Shown here piece by piece: positions 26,533 through 35,699 of a DNA stretch of 64,000 bases (position 1 is its first letter; every line of letters begins with the position of its first letter). A program made the position numbers and the translations under genes. The notes under the pieces are model-generated. The model saw nothing but the letters and a program-made list of their open reading frames with translations. It was not told the origin of the DNA and ran no database searches. The stretch is from assembly GCA_964619955.1 (NCBI GenBank), contig CAZUJF010000004.1, positions 1 to 64,000 on the forward strand, given 5' to 3'. This DNA comes from JACQFK01 sp964619955 (lineage in GTDB: Bacteria; Planctomycetota; MHYJ01; JACPRB01).

Positions 26533-27959
26533 CCCAGGATCCCCTTCACGACCTTGCCGTGTACGTCGGTGAGGCGGTAGTCGCGACCCTGGAAGCGGTA
26601 GGTCAGCTTCTCGTGGTCCATGCCGATCAGGTGCAGGATCGTCGCCTGCAGGTCGTGGACGTGGACCTTGTCCTTCGCCACGGAGAAGCCCAGGTCGTCG
26701 CTCTCGCCGTACGTGAAGCCGCCCTTCACGCCGCCGCCCGCCATGAAGATCGAGTAGGCGTCCGGGAAGTGATCCCGGCCGAGCACCGCGCCCTTCGCCG
26801 TGCGGCCCTCGCGGAACGGCGTCCGCCCGAACTCGCCGCCCCAGACGATCAGCGTCTCGTCCAGCAGCCCGCGCTGCTTCAGGTCCCGGATCAGCGCCGC
26901 CACCGGCACGTCCATCGTCCGGCACTTGTTCGTCAGGCCGTCGCGGATGTCCTCGGCGGGGTTCGTGCCGTGAAAGTCCCAGCCCCAGTCGAAGAGCTGC
27001 ACGAAGCGCACGCCCTTCTCCACCAGGCGCCGCGCCAGCAGGCAGTTGTTCGCGAGGCTCGAGGACCCGGGCTTCGCCCCGTAGTCCTTGAGCACCGCCT
27101 CCGGCTCCTTCGTGATGTCCATCACCTCGGGGACCGACGCCTGCATGCGGTACGCGAGCTCGTACTGCGCGATCCGCGTCAGCGTCTCCGGATTGCCCAT
27201 CTCCTTCGCCTGCGCCTCGTTGAGGTCCTTCAGCGCGTCCAGGCTCGCCCGGCGGATCTCGCGGTCCATGCCCGGGGGATCCGAGACGTAAAGCACCGGG
27301 TCGCCCTGCGAGCGGCACTGCACGCCCTGGTAGACGGACGGCAGGAAGCCGGCGCCCCAGTCGTTCTTGCCGGCGCTCGGCTGCACGCCGCTCGAGATCA
27401 GCACCACGAAGCCGGGCAGGTTCTGGTTCTCCGTCCCGAGCCCGTACGTCACCCAGCTCCCCATCGAGGGGCGCCCCTGGTTCGGCGAGCCCGTGTAGAG
27501 CAGCAGCTCCGCGGGCGCGTGGTTGAACTGGTCGGTATTCATCGAGCGGATCACGCAGAGCTCGTCCGCCACTTTTTGCAGGTTCGGGATCGCGTCCGAA
27601 AGCCAGGTGCCGCCGCTTCCGCACTGCGCGAACTTGCGCGGCGTGCCCATCAGCTTCGGGACGCCGCTCGTAAACGCGAAGCGCTTGCCCTTGAGGAATT
27701 CGCCCGGACAGTCCTTGCCGTCCAGCCGCACCAGCTCGGGCTTGTAGTCGAGCAGGTCGAGATGCGGCGGCGAGCCCGCCATGTGCAGGTAGATGACGTT
27801 CTTCGCGCGCGCCTTGAAATGGGACTTGCGGGTCGCCATCGGGTTCTCGTCGTCGGCGAAGCCCGGCAGGCCCGCCATCGCGAGCCCGCCCAGGCCGAGC
27901 GAACATTCCTTCAGGAAGGTGCGCCGGGTCGCTTGAAGCAGCCGTTCGTCTCGGGTCAC
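26529..27959 (-). CDS. Tat-exported DUF1501 protein, partner of the 27970 PSD1 gene
   Basis: A 476-residue DUF1501 protein with the leader LQATRRTFLKECSLGLGGLA (twin-arginine). The body shows KNVIYLHMAGSPPHLDLLDY, LCVIRSMNTDQFNHAPAEL, LFDWGWDFHGTN and LIVWGGEFGRTPFREG. It starts at GTG 27959, 10 nt after the stop of the PSD1 gene, with GAAGGGAG as ribosome-binding site, so the two form an operon. The sequence is only moderately similar to the convergent DUF1501 protein at 25168 and closer in pattern to the one at 22672. Confidence 0.9.
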   Translation of the reverse strand: MTRDERLLQATRRTFLKECSLGLGGLAMAGLPGFADDENPMATRKSHFKARAKNVIYLHMAGSPPHLDLLDYKPELVRLDGKDCPGEFLKGKRFAFTSGVPKLMGTPRKFAQCGSGGTWLSDAIPNLQKVADELCVIRSMNTDQFNHAPAELLLYTGSPNQGRPSMGSWVTYGLGTENQNLPGFVVLISSGVQPSAGKNDWGAGFLPSVYQGVQCRSQGDPVLYVSDPPGMDREIRRASLDALKDLNEAQAKEMGNPETLTRIAQYELAYRMQASVPEVMDITKEPEAVLKDYGAKPGSSSLANNCLLARRLVEKGVRFVQLFDWGWDFHGTNPAEDIRDGLTNKCRTMDVPVAALIRDLKQRGLLDETLIVWGGEFGRTPFREGRTAKGAVLGRDHFPDAYSIFMAGGGVKGGFTYGESDDLGFSVAKDKVHVHDLQATILHLIGMDHEKLTYRFQGRDYRLTDVHGKVVKGILG

Positions 27960-27969
27960 AGGGCTCCCT

Positions 27970-30900
27970 TCATCGCTTCATGAACAGTTCGTCGAGGTTC
28001 AGCAAAACGTTGCAGACGACCGTCCAGGCGGCCAGGTCGGCGGCGTCCATGCCCGCGGGCAGCGGCCCGAGCGGGTCCGTCGCCAGGGATTTCGCCTTCG
28101 CCGGATCCTTCTCGTAGCGCGCCTTCATCTCGCCGTGCAGCTTCACGAGCCGCGCGGTTTCGGCGGCCGTCGGCGGACGCGTGAGACAACGGCGGAAGCC
28201 CCAGGCCGCGAGCTCCTCGGCGGTCCTGCCCTGCGCCGCCATGAGCCGCGCCAGCGCCTGGGCGGCTTCGACGTAGACCGGATCGTTCAGCGTCACCAGC
28301 GCCTGCAGCGGCGTGTTCGTCGGGATGCGCCGCACCGTGCAGACGTTGCGGTCCGGCGCGTCGAAGGTCGCCATCGAGGGATACGTGACCGAACGGCGCC
28401 AGAACGTGTACAGGCCGCGGCGGTAGCGGTCCTCGCCCTTCGAAGCCTCCCAGTCCGTCGACGTCGAGAACGCCGCCGCGAGACCCAGCTTCGGCTGGGG
28501 CGGATACACCGAGGGCCCGCCGAGTTTCCGGCTCAGCAGGCCGCTCACGAAGAGCGCCTGGTCGCGCACGACTTCCGCGAGCAGACGCTGCCGCGGACCG
28601 CGTCCGAGCAGCCGGTTCCCCGGATCCTTCGCGATCTGTTCGGGCCGCACCTGCGAGGATTGCCGGTACGTCCGCGACATCACGAGCTGTTTCAGGAGGC
28701 GTTTCACGTCCCAGCCGTTCTTCTGGAAGTCCGCGGCAAGGGCGTCGAGCAGCTCGGGATGCGAGGGCCATTCGCCCCTCAGGCCCCAGTCCTCGCTGGT
28801 CGCCATGAGCCCGGTGCCGAAGATCTGCTCCCAATAGCGGTTGACCGCGACGCGCGCCGTGAGCGGGTTCTCCGGGCTGACCACCCAGAGCGCGAAGCCG
28901 AGGCGGTTCGACGGCGCGTCCTTCGGCAGCGGCGGGAACTCCGCCGGCACGCCCGCGCTGACCTCCTTGCCCTTGATGAGGAAGTTGCCGCGTTCCTGGA
29001 TCTGCGTCTTCCGCCGACGCTCCTTCGCCAGCTCCTTCATCACCGGCAGCGTGCCCGCCGGCTTCAGGTCCGTGAGCGCCTTCTTTGCGGCCGCGAGCGC
29101 CTCGCGCGCCGCGGCCGTTTCGGGCGCGGTCTGGCGGTGCCACGCGACGACCTTGGGATCCTCAGCGGCGCCCTTCGCGAGCGCCGCCCGCACGTCCGCG
29201 GGGGTGCGGATGAAGCCCGGGAGCAGGACGTCGTCGCCGAGCGCGATCTTCCCCTCGGGGCGCGACACGAGCGCCGCCCCGGCCTCCAGCGTCAGGGGTT
29301 TCTCGAGCGCGACCCAGACGCTCCCCGCGGCGGGGACAAAGCGGCCCGCGAGGGCGAGCTCCTTCACCCCGTCGATGCGCCATTCGGTCTTCGGATTCGG
29401 AAAATCGGCGAACGAACGCTCCTCGACCGTCTTGCGCTTCTCGTCGAGCAGCTTGACCCGGAAGTCCTTCAGGCGGGCGGACGTCCCCTCGCCGCCGTCC
29501 GTGCGGTTCCAGACCACGACACGCTCGACCGCCGCCACCTTGCCGAGGTCGACCTCCCACCAGGGATCGTCATTAGCATCCGTGTGGGTCACCGACTTCG
29601 AGGCGTGGTAGTCGCCGTTCGTGTTGCCGTCGATGGCCAGCGCCGCCGGCCCCTCGAAGGCGGTGGAACTCTGCTTCGCCTTGCCCTTGCGCGCGACGTT
29701 GTCGCCGGCGGCGAAGACCTCGACCTCGGCGAGCGAAAGATATTTGCCCTTGCCCGGGAGCTCGACCCGAACGAAGCGCGCGGGAGCGGCCGCCGCCGGG
29801 CCGTGTTTGAGGCCGACCGTCAGCTTGCCCAGATCGCCGGGCGCCTCGATCTTCAGGGCGGTCGCGGTCTTCACGGATTCCTTCCAGACCGGCGGCACCG
29901 CGAACGCGGCGACCCACTTCGTCCGCGCGGCGGCGAGCGCCGGGGTGTCCTTCGCCAGCTCCGCGTCAAGCCGGGCGACGTCCGCCTCCAGCGTCCGGCG
30001 GCGCTGTTTCTGCTCGTCGGTCCAGATCGGCACCGTCGGGAAGTCGTCCCCGCGGTCGGAGTCCTCGCTCTGGTTGAAGAACGCGAAGATCTTGAAGAAC
30101 TCCTCCTGGGAGAACGGGTCGTACTTGTGGTTGTGGCACTGGGCGCAGGCGGAGGTCAGCCCCATCCAGGTCTGCATCACCGTGTTCACGCGGTCGACGA
30201 TCGCGGCGTTGCGGAACTCCTCGTCGTCCGTGCCGCCTTCGGTGTTCGTGAGCGTGTTGCGGTGGAAGGCGGTGGCGTGGATCTGGTCCTCGGTGGCGTC
30301 GGGGAGCAGGTCGCCCGCGAGGATCTGCAGGCTGAACTGGTCGTAGGGGAGGTTGCGGTTGAGGGCGTTGATCAGCCAGTCGCGCCAGGCCCAGATCACG
30401 CGCGGCCGGTCCTCCGCGTAGCCCTGGCTGTCCGCATAGCGCGCGAGATCCAGCCAGAGTTTGGCCCAGCGCTCGCCGTACGCGGGGCCGGCGATGAGGC
30501 GGTCGACGAGTTTCTCGTAGGCGTTCGGGTCCTGGTCCTTCAGGAAGCTGTCCACCTCCTCGAGCGTCGGCGGCAGGCCGGTCAGGTCGAGCGAGAGGCG
30601 GCGGATCAGGGTGGCGCGGTCGGCCTCGGGGGCGAACCCGAGCTTCTCCGCCTCGAGCCGGGCGAGGATGTGGCGGTCGATGTCGGCGCCGCCGCCCTCG
30701 GGCTTCACGAAGGCCCAATGGCGCTGGTACGGGGCGCCCTGCTCGATCCAGCGCTTGAGGAGATCGACCTCGCGGGGGCTGAGTTTCTTGCCGGACTTGG
30801 GGGGCGGCATGAGCTCGTCGCGGTCCTTGGAGGTCACGCGCGCGAGGAGTTCGCTCTTCGCCGGCTTGCCCGGGACGACCGCGAATTTCCCGGCGAGATC

Positions 30901-31086
30901 GGCGACGGCGCCTTCGCGGGTGTCGAGACGCAGGTCGCCTTTGCGGCCCTTCTCGTCAGGGCCATGACAGAGCAGGCAGTTGTTGGCGAGGATGGGCCGG
31001 ATGTCGCGGGTGAAGTCGACTTTGGTTTCGTCGTTTCCGGCGGCGGATCCCACCAGCAGCAGCAGCGCCAGGAGTGCGGATCGCAT
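27970..31086 (-). CDS. PSD1 cytochrome with DUF1549, discoidin-like and DUF1553 domains
   Basis: A 1038-residue exported protein (leader MRSALLALLLLVGSAAG). Haem motif CLLCHGPDEKGRKGDLRLD lies near 38. DUF1549 (about 140-340) holds LIRRLSLDLTGLPPT, GERWAKLWLDLARYADSQG and a second CxxCH (CAQCH). A carbohydrate-binding F5/8-type discoidin module (about 430-580) holds PWWEVDLGKVAAVERVVVWN. DUF1553 (about 770-1010) holds ENPLTARVAVNRYWEQIFG. The discoidin insertion implies glycan binding. Operon with the DUF1501 gene downstream. Confidence 0.9.
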   Translation of the reverse strand: MRSALLALLLLVGSAAGNDETKVDFTRDIRPILANNCLLCHGPDEKGRKGDLRLDTREGAVADLAGKFAVVPGKPAKSELLARVTSKDRDELMPPPKSGKKLSPREVDLLKRWIEQGAPYQRHWAFVKPEGGGADIDRHILARLEAEKLGFAPEADRATLIRRLSLDLTGLPPTLEEVDSFLKDQDPNAYEKLVDRLIAGPAYGERWAKLWLDLARYADSQGYAEDRPRVIWAWRDWLINALNRNLPYDQFSLQILAGDLLPDATEDQIHATAFHRNTLTNTEGGTDDEEFRNAAIVDRVNTVMQTWMGLTSACAQCHNHKYDPFSQEEFFKIFAFFNQSEDSDRGDDFPTVPIWTDEQKQRRRTLEADVARLDAELAKDTPALAAARTKWVAAFAVPPVWKESVKTATALKIEAPGDLGKLTVGLKHGPAAAAPARFVRVELPGKGKYLSLAEVEVFAAGDNVARKGKAKQSSTAFEGPAALAIDGNTNGDYHASKSVTHTDANDDPWWEVDLGKVAAVERVVVWNRTDGGEGTSARLKDFRVKLLDEKRKTVEERSFADFPNPKTEWRIDGVKELALAGRFVPAAGSVWVALEKPLTLEAGAALVSRPEGKIALGDDVLLPGFIRTPADVRAALAKGAAEDPKVVAWHRQTAPETAAAREALAAAKKALTDLKPAGTLPVMKELAKERRRKTQIQERGNFLIKGKEVSAGVPAEFPPLPKDAPSNRLGFALWVVSPENPLTARVAVNRYWEQIFGTGLMATSEDWGLRGEWPSHPELLDALAADFQKNGWDVKRLLKQLVMSRTYRQSSQVRPEQIAKDPGNRLLGRGPRQRLLAEVVRDQALFVSGLLSRKLGGPSVYPPQPKLGLAAAFSTSTDWEASKGEDRYRRGLYTFWRRSVTYPSMATFDAPDRNVCTVRRIPTNTPLQALVTLNDPVYVEAAQALARLMAAQGRTAEELAAWGFRRCLTRPPTAAETARLVKLHGEMKARYEKDPAKAKSLATDPLGPLPAGMDAADLAAWTVVCNVLLNLDELFMKR

Positions 31087-31140
31087 ACGATGAACCCCTA
31101 CCCTGATTACCCGAATGCCGGAAGCTCCGGTGGATTATTG

Positions 31141-33078
31141 TCAGGGTTTCTTTTCGTCTTTGGGCTTCTTGAAGAGGCCCTTCAACCCCTCGATCGTCTC
31201 CTTGCCCTTCTCGACTTCCTTCTTCACGTCCTCCTTGGCGGCGGGCAGGGCTTTCACATCTCCCGCCTGCAGGGACTTCGTGTGCGTGCCGAATTTCGTG
31301 ATGACGGCGTCCAGCTCCTTCTGCCCCAACGACTCCAGGCCCTTCTTGGCCAGATCCAGAAGACCCGTGCCGGTCGACATCTCAGGGGCATCGAGACGTC
31401 CGCCCAGGGTCACGTCGAAGAGGATCGGCTGCTTCGCCCCGTACGCGTTCAGGCCCTGGATCGCATAAGCGGACATCTGGGGATCGAGACCCAGGATCCG
31501 GGTTTCGCCCGGACGCGCGGCGATCTTCAATCCGTCGATGCGCAAGCTCGAAGTCGCCTGGAGGCCCCCGGCCTCCGTCCGGCCGGACAGCCCGACGTTC
31601 GCCGTTCCCTGCTCCACCGCCACGGGCAGGCTCTTTTCGAAGAGCGCCTTCCAGGTCAGCAGCGGAGAGGCCGTCAGCTCGACCTTGCCCTCGGTGGACG
31701 CCGCCAGGACCTTGAAGTCGGCCTTGAGCGTGCCGGCCTTGCCGCCGTCCAGCGAACCTGCCGCGCTGAAGACCAGGGGCCTGCCGTTCCAACCCGGCTT
31801 GCTTGAGAGATCCGCGCCCTTGAGCTCGAAGCCGGTGAACGACGGCGTGACGGCAGGGCCGCCGCGCTCGACGACGTCGAGGCGGACGTTGCGGACCTCG
31901 AAGAGATCCACCCGCACCCGGGGCTCCGGCCGCGTCGTTTTCCAGGCGAGCGACGCGTCATAGGCCGGGGCCTTTGGCGCCTCGACGGGTTTCTTCGCCT
32001 GGGCGGACTTTGTCCGGTACTCCTGGTATTTGCGCCAGAGCTCGTTCCAGTCCTGCGCCTTCGACTTCTGCGTCAGCCAGGTCAGGTACTCCTGCCAGGC
32101 GGCCTGCTCTCCCTCGGGGGCGTCCGGGGCCGGCTGCAGCGCGGGCAGCTTCGTGACGTTGAGCGTGCCGTCCGTCTCGCGGGCCACGCGCGTGGCGACG
32201 TCGGCGGCGGCGAGCTTCTCGAATTGCAGGCGGCCGCGGAGCAGTTCGAGGAAGCCGAGGTCCGCCTCGAGGGTCCCGATCTCGAGCAGGTTCTCCTTCG
32301 GGGCGGAGGGATCCGGCAGCTGGAAACGCTCGAGGCGCAGCTTCTGCGCGAAGAAGGAGTAGTCGATGCTCCCGAAGCTCACCTGGACGCCGAGCGCCCG
32401 GCTCGCCGTCCCCGCGGCGAGGCCGCCGATCGCGGATTGCGCATACAGCCCGCCGCCGATCGTGAGGCCGATGGCGAGCAGCGGCACGAAGACGAGCATG
32501 TAGGGCCGGAAGGGACGGAGCAGGATGAAGCGGGGTTTGCGTTCGACGAAGTCCTTCGATTTCCCGAAGATCAGGTTCACGATCAGGCGGGACAGGGGGT
32601 TCTTCGTGACGCGCTGGACCCAGGCGGCGTCGTCCCATTTTTTCGCCCACTTCGTGCGGTACTCCGCGACGCCGATGCGGGTGATGAGGGCGGCCATGGT
32701 GCCCGCGGGGAAGGCGATCGCGTAGGCGCCCGCGACGACGTAGCGCTCGAAGCCGAGGAACGCGAGCACGGGCGCGCCGGAGACGCCGGCGACGACGTGG
32801 GAATACCAGCCTCCGCCCTCGAGCAGGGTGAAGCCCAGGGCGAAGGCGCCGGAGGCGACCAGGAAGCCGAGGGGCTTGAGCGCGGCGGCGACGAGGGCCA
32901 TCGCGGCCATCGAGCAGTTCAGGAGCAGCGCGACGAGGAAGATCGCCGCCCAGTGGAGGCCCGCGGGGGTCAGGCCCCAGAGGACGCCGAAGAAGACGCC
33001 GACCGCGAGCTGGTGCGGGGTGAGGTCGGACTTGAGCTGCTGGAAGAGCTTCCGGACGAGTTTGATCAGGGTCAGCAT
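31141..33078 (-). CDS. Fused TIGR03546-TIGR03545-like membrane protein
   Basis: A 645-residue protein. Residues 1-160 match TIGR03546/DUF2062-like membrane proteins (MLTLIKLVRKLFQQLKSDLT, then FFGVLWGLTPAGLHWAAIF) with several membrane segments. From about 165 the sequence follows TIGR03545: KPRFILLRPFRPYMLVFVPL (a membrane helix), then LGVQVSFGSIDYSFFAQKLR and AsmA-like beta-rich periplasmic repeats, ending in a Lys-rich tail. The two families are usually separate adjacent genes; here they are one reading frame. Role unknown, perhaps envelope maintenance. It overlaps the UreH-like gene by 7 nt. Confidence 0.7.
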   Translation of the reverse strand: MLTLIKLVRKLFQQLKSDLTPHQLAVGVFFGVLWGLTPAGLHWAAIFLVALLLNCSMAAMALVAAALKPLGFLVASGAFALGFTLLEGGGWYSHVVAGVSGAPVLAFLGFERYVVAGAYAIAFPAGTMAALITRIGVAEYRTKWAKKWDDAAWVQRVTKNPLSRLIVNLIFGKSKDFVERKPRFILLRPFRPYMLVFVPLLAIGLTIGGGLYAQSAIGGLAAGTASRALGVQVSFGSIDYSFFAQKLRLERFQLPDPSAPKENLLEIGTLEADLGFLELLRGRLQFEKLAAADVATRVARETDGTLNVTKLPALQPAPDAPEGEQAAWQEYLTWLTQKSKAQDWNELWRKYQEYRTKSAQAKKPVEAPKAPAYDASLAWKTTRPEPRVRVDLFEVRNVRLDVVERGGPAVTPSFTGFELKGADLSSKPGWNGRPLVFSAAGSLDGGKAGTLKADFKVLAASTEGKVELTASPLLTWKALFEKSLPVAVEQGTANVGLSGRTEAGGLQATSSLRIDGLKIAARPGETRILGLDPQMSAYAIQGLNAYGAKQPILFDVTLGGRLDAPEMSTGTGLLDLAKKGLESLGQKELDAVITKFGTHTKSLQAGDVKALPAAKEDVKKEVEKGKETIEGLKGLFKKPKDEKKP

Positions 33079-33746
33079 GGGAGGACTCCCGGGAAAAGCC
33101 AGACGAGGCCGGTGAGCGCACAGGCGCCCGACGCGGTCCCCAGCATCCAGCGATACGTGCGGAGGCCGCGGTCCGCGAGGGCCCCGATGAGCGCGGCGTA
33201 GAGGGTCATGGAGGCGACGCTGCCCGCGGCGAAGCAGCCGAGGTAGGCCCCGGTTTCCAGTCCGCGGACCAAGGCGAGGCCGGGCAGAATCCCAAGCAAG
33301 TGGGCGCTGCCGCCGAGGCCGTGCAGGAGGCCGACGCCGAAGGCCGCGTGGGTATGGACGTGGGCCTCCGGGGCGGCGTGGTCTTCCTGGGGGGCGTGGA
33401 CGTGGAAATGGACGTGCTCTTCGCCGTCGTGGGGGTGGGCATGGGCATGCAGGCGGCGCCGGAAAAGTCCGCGGAAGCCCCAGAGGCCCAGGAGGATGAG
33501 CGAGACGCCCGCGAGGCGATCGCTCCAGCCGGAGAGGGCGTCGAAGGTGCCGAGCCGGCGGAGTCCGAAGGCGGCGGCGGCGACGAGGAGGACGCCTCCG
33601 GAATGTCCGAGTCCCCAGCGGAGGCCGAGGGTCCAGGCGCGGCGGCGGGCGTGGAGGCTGAGGGGGGCGAGGGCGGCGAGGTGGTCGGCCCCGCTGAAGA
33701 CGTGCAGGGACCCGGCGAGCAGTCCGGCGAGGCAGACGGCGGTCAT
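33072..33746 (-). CDS. UreH/NiCoT-like metal permease
   Basis: A 224-residue inner-membrane protein with about six helices. SLHVFSGADHLAALAPLSL (about 13-31) is the signature helix of UreH-like nickel permeases, related to HxxxxDH of NiCoT transporters. A His-rich cytoplasmic loop (about 95-135, HAHAHPHDGEEHVHFHVHA) is typical of nickel/cobalt carriers such as RcnA. No urease or hydrogenase gene is near. The ATG at 33746 has TAGCAT 11 nt upstream and no Shine-Dalgarno sequence. It is probably co-transcribed with the TIGR03546-03545 fusion. Confidence 0.75.
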   Translation of the reverse strand: MTAVCLAGLLAGSLHVFSGADHLAALAPLSLHARRRAWTLGLRWGLGHSGGVLLVAAAAFGLRRLGTFDALSGWSDRLAGVSLILLGLWGFRGLFRRRLHAHAHPHDGEEHVHFHVHAPQEDHAAPEAHVHTHAAFGVGLLHGLGGSAHLLGILPGLALVRGLETGAYLGCFAAGSVASMTLYAALIGALADRGLRTYRWMLGTASGACALTGLVWLFPGVLPC

Positions 33747-33757
33747 GGCGGGGGCTG

Positions 33758-33763
33758 ATGCTA
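33758..33763 (-). promoter_or_regulatory. -10-like box TAGCAT before ATG
   Basis: On the minus strand TAGCAT ends 11 nt before the ATG of the UreH-like gene; C-rich sequence lies between, without a Shine-Dalgarno. Confidence 0.3.
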
Positions 33764-33805
33764 CCCGCTTTCACACGATCCGTCAAAAACACCCGCCGCC
33801 AAGGG

Positions 33806-33866
33806 CAACAAACCAGCCCGTCTGCTTTGTTGCCTGGACAAGGCAACAAAGCAGACGGGTTTGTTG
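33806..33866. repeat. Long dispersed palindrome, copy 2
   Basis: CAACAAA (33806-33812) and CCCGTCTGCTTTGTTGCCT (33817-33835) pair with 33841-33866 across a 5-nt loop. The same 18-bp core as copy 1 is perfect. A 4-nt bulge (33813-33816) replaces a segment paired in copy 1, and the loop (GGACA) differs. It lies between the divergent UreH-like and DUF900-like genes, about 65 nt upstream of the latter's start. Confidence 0.8.
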
Positions 33867-33933
33867 AGTTTTCGATATCTCTTGAACCCCCCGAAGCCGG
33901 ATTGCAGACTGTGGCGCACTTGAGGAGACGCAC

Positions 33934-34896
33934 ATGCCGCGCTACTGGATGATTTCGAACCGGGAAGTGTCGGGCTCGGGGCTCGGGTCCGACCACGCCC
34001 CGCTCAGCTACTGGGTGAGCGACGCCGCCGTCCTCAACCAGCTCAAGGGGTGGAAGAAGACCACCAAGGAGCGCTTCCACAGCCTCTTGCTGAAGGCGGC
34101 GGACGGGTTCCCGGTCCTCCCCCCGGAACAGCATGAACGCCAGAAACACGTGACGCTCTTCGTTCACGGCTACAACAACTCCTGGGACGAGGCGGCGGCG
34201 CGCTACCAGTCGATCTGCTCCCGCCTGGTGGAGCCGAACAAGCTGGGGGTCTGCGTCCTCTTCACGTGGCCCTCGGACGGCATGGCGACGAACTACCTGC
34301 CGGACCGGGCGGACGCGCGGCGCTCGGGGGCGGATTTGGCGGACGTGCTCTCGGACCTCTACGACTGGCTCCTGGGCAAGCAGGCGGCGGGGGCGGCGGA
34401 CGATGCGAAGGCGTGCAAGGCGAAGACCTCGCTGATCGCCCACAGCATGGGCAACTACGTGCTGCAGAACGCGCTCCAGGCGGTCTGGACGCGGAAGAAC
34501 CGCCCGCTGCTGCTGAGTCTGATCAATCAGCTGGTGATGGTGGCGGCGGACGTGGACAACGATCTGTTCTCGAGCGGCGAGGATTCCGACGGGAGCGACG
34601 GGGATGCGATCGCGAACCTCAGCTACCGGATCACGGCGCTGTATACGGGGCTGGATTCGGTGCTGGGGCTCTCGGCGGGCATGAAGCATTTCGGCAAGCG
34701 GCGGCTGGGCCGGAGCGGGCTGGATTCGCGGGTGCGCAAGCCGGACAACGTCTGGGACATCGACTGCACGCGCTGGCTGAAGAGCAAGTCGGGGACGCAT
34801 TCCGCCTATTTCGAGACGCCGGAGGTGCTGGACCTGATGCACAAGCTGCTGATCGGACGCGACCGCAGCGTGCTGCAGTCCACGCTGCTCGCCTGA
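33934..34896 (+). CDS. DUF900-like alpha/beta-hydrolase
   Basis: A 320-residue protein with an alpha/beta-hydrolase core: VTLFVHGYNNSWDEA (about 72), LFTWPSDGMATNY (about 108), and the nucleophile elbow IAHSMGNYVL (about 168) with GxSxG-like HSMGN. The C-terminal third has VWDIDCTRWLK and HSAYFETPEVL, with a probable catalytic His. No signal peptide. GAGGAGAC precedes the ATG. DUF900 proteins are presumed hydrolases of unknown substrate. It converges on the YgjP gene with a 2-nt gap. Confidence 0.75.
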   Translation: MPRYWMISNREVSGSGLGSDHAPLSYWVSDAAVLNQLKGWKKTTKERFHSLLLKAADGFPVLPPEQHERQKHVTLFVHGYNNSWDEAAARYQSICSRLVEPNKLGVCVLFTWPSDGMATNYLPDRADARRSGADLADVLSDLYDWLLGKQAAGAADDAKACKAKTSLIAHSMGNYVLQNALQAVWTRKNRPLLLSLINQLVMVAADVDNDLFSSGEDSDGSDGDAIANLSYRITALYTGLDSVLGLSAGMKHFGKRRLGRSGLDSRVRKPDNVWDIDCTRWLKSKSGTHSAYFETPEVLDLMHKLLIGRDRSVLQSTLLA

Positions 34897-34898
34897 GC

Positions 34899-35615
34899 TC
34901 AGAGGACCAGGCCGACGCCGTAGCGTTTGAGCCAGCGCTCCTGCTCGGCGTAGTCCGGGCACAACTCGGCGACCCGCGCCCAGAAGCGCTTCGAGTGGTT
35001 GGGCACCGTGAGGTGCGCCAGTTCGTGCGCCACGAGATAACGTGCGACGGGCTCCGGCGCCAGCAGCAGGCGCCAGTGGAACGCGAGCGTGCCGTTCGGA
35101 GAGCAGGACCCCCAGCGGCGCCGCGCATCGCTCACCCGCACCCGCCGCACCGTCAGATCGAAGCGCCGGGAGGCCTCCCCCACCCACGCGTTGAAGACGC
35201 GCTCCGCCTCGGCGGCGTACCAGGCCTGCAACGCCTTGCGCAGCGTGCCGGGGACGCGACGCGGGACCCGGACCTGCAGGACGTCCCCCTCGCGACGGAC
35301 CTCGGGCGCAGCGGCGAGCCCGACCTCGAGGCGCAGGTCCCGTCCCAGATACGGCAGCGAGGAGCCGTGCTCCAGGATGCGGACGGGAACGCGTTCCGCC
35401 AGGCGCTGCATGCGTCCGAGGGCGCGGAAGAGCCAGCGACGACGGCGGCGGAGGAAGTCCAGGGCCTGGGCTTCGCCCTGTCCGGCGGGGACGAAGACGC
35501 GCAGCCCGCGATGCAGGCCGACCTCGGCGCGGATGCCCCGCGCGCGCGGGCTGATGTTGAGCTGGAACTCCAGGGTCCGGCCCTCGATCTGGCCGCTCGC
35601 CGCCCTCGTCTCCAT
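34899..35615 (-). CDS. YgjP-type metallopeptidase (DUF45)
   Basis: A 238-residue cytoplasmic protein of the WLM/YgjP metalloprotease family. The motif RWGSCSPNGTLAFHWRLLL (about 165-183) and zinc site AHELAHLTVPNHSKRFW (HExxH, about 196-200) are diagnostic. The substrate is unknown, with distant relation to DNA-protein crosslink proteases. TAGGGT lies 6 nt before the ATG, with no Shine-Dalgarno sequence. Confidence 0.88.
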   Translation of the reverse strand: METRAASGQIEGRTLEFQLNISPRARGIRAEVGLHRGLRVFVPAGQGEAQALDFLRRRRRWLFRALGRMQRLAERVPVRILEHGSSLPYLGRDLRLEVGLAAAPEVRREGDVLQVRVPRRVPGTLRKALQAWYAAEAERVFNAWVGEASRRFDLTVRRVRVSDARRRWGSCSPNGTLAFHWRLLLAPEPVARYLVAHELAHLTVPNHSKRFWARVAELCPDYAEQERWLKRYGVGLVL

Positions 35616-35621
35616 CCCGGC

Positions 35622-35627
35622 ACCCTA
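35622..35627 (-). promoter_or_regulatory. -10-like box TAGGGT before ATG
   Basis: On the minus strand TAGGGT ends 6 nt before the ATG at 35615, with no Shine-Dalgarno sequence. Only three consensus bases match. Confidence 0.3.
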
Positions 35628-35699
35628 CAGAATTTCGCGCCGAAATGCATTTTTCCTGTCGACTCCCGGGCCCTTCGGCGCACTTCATGGGTGAACGAC

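Noticed and set aside
33072..33746. Urease accessory function for the UreH-like protein
   Set aside because: No urease or other ure gene is present; metal transport is the safer call.
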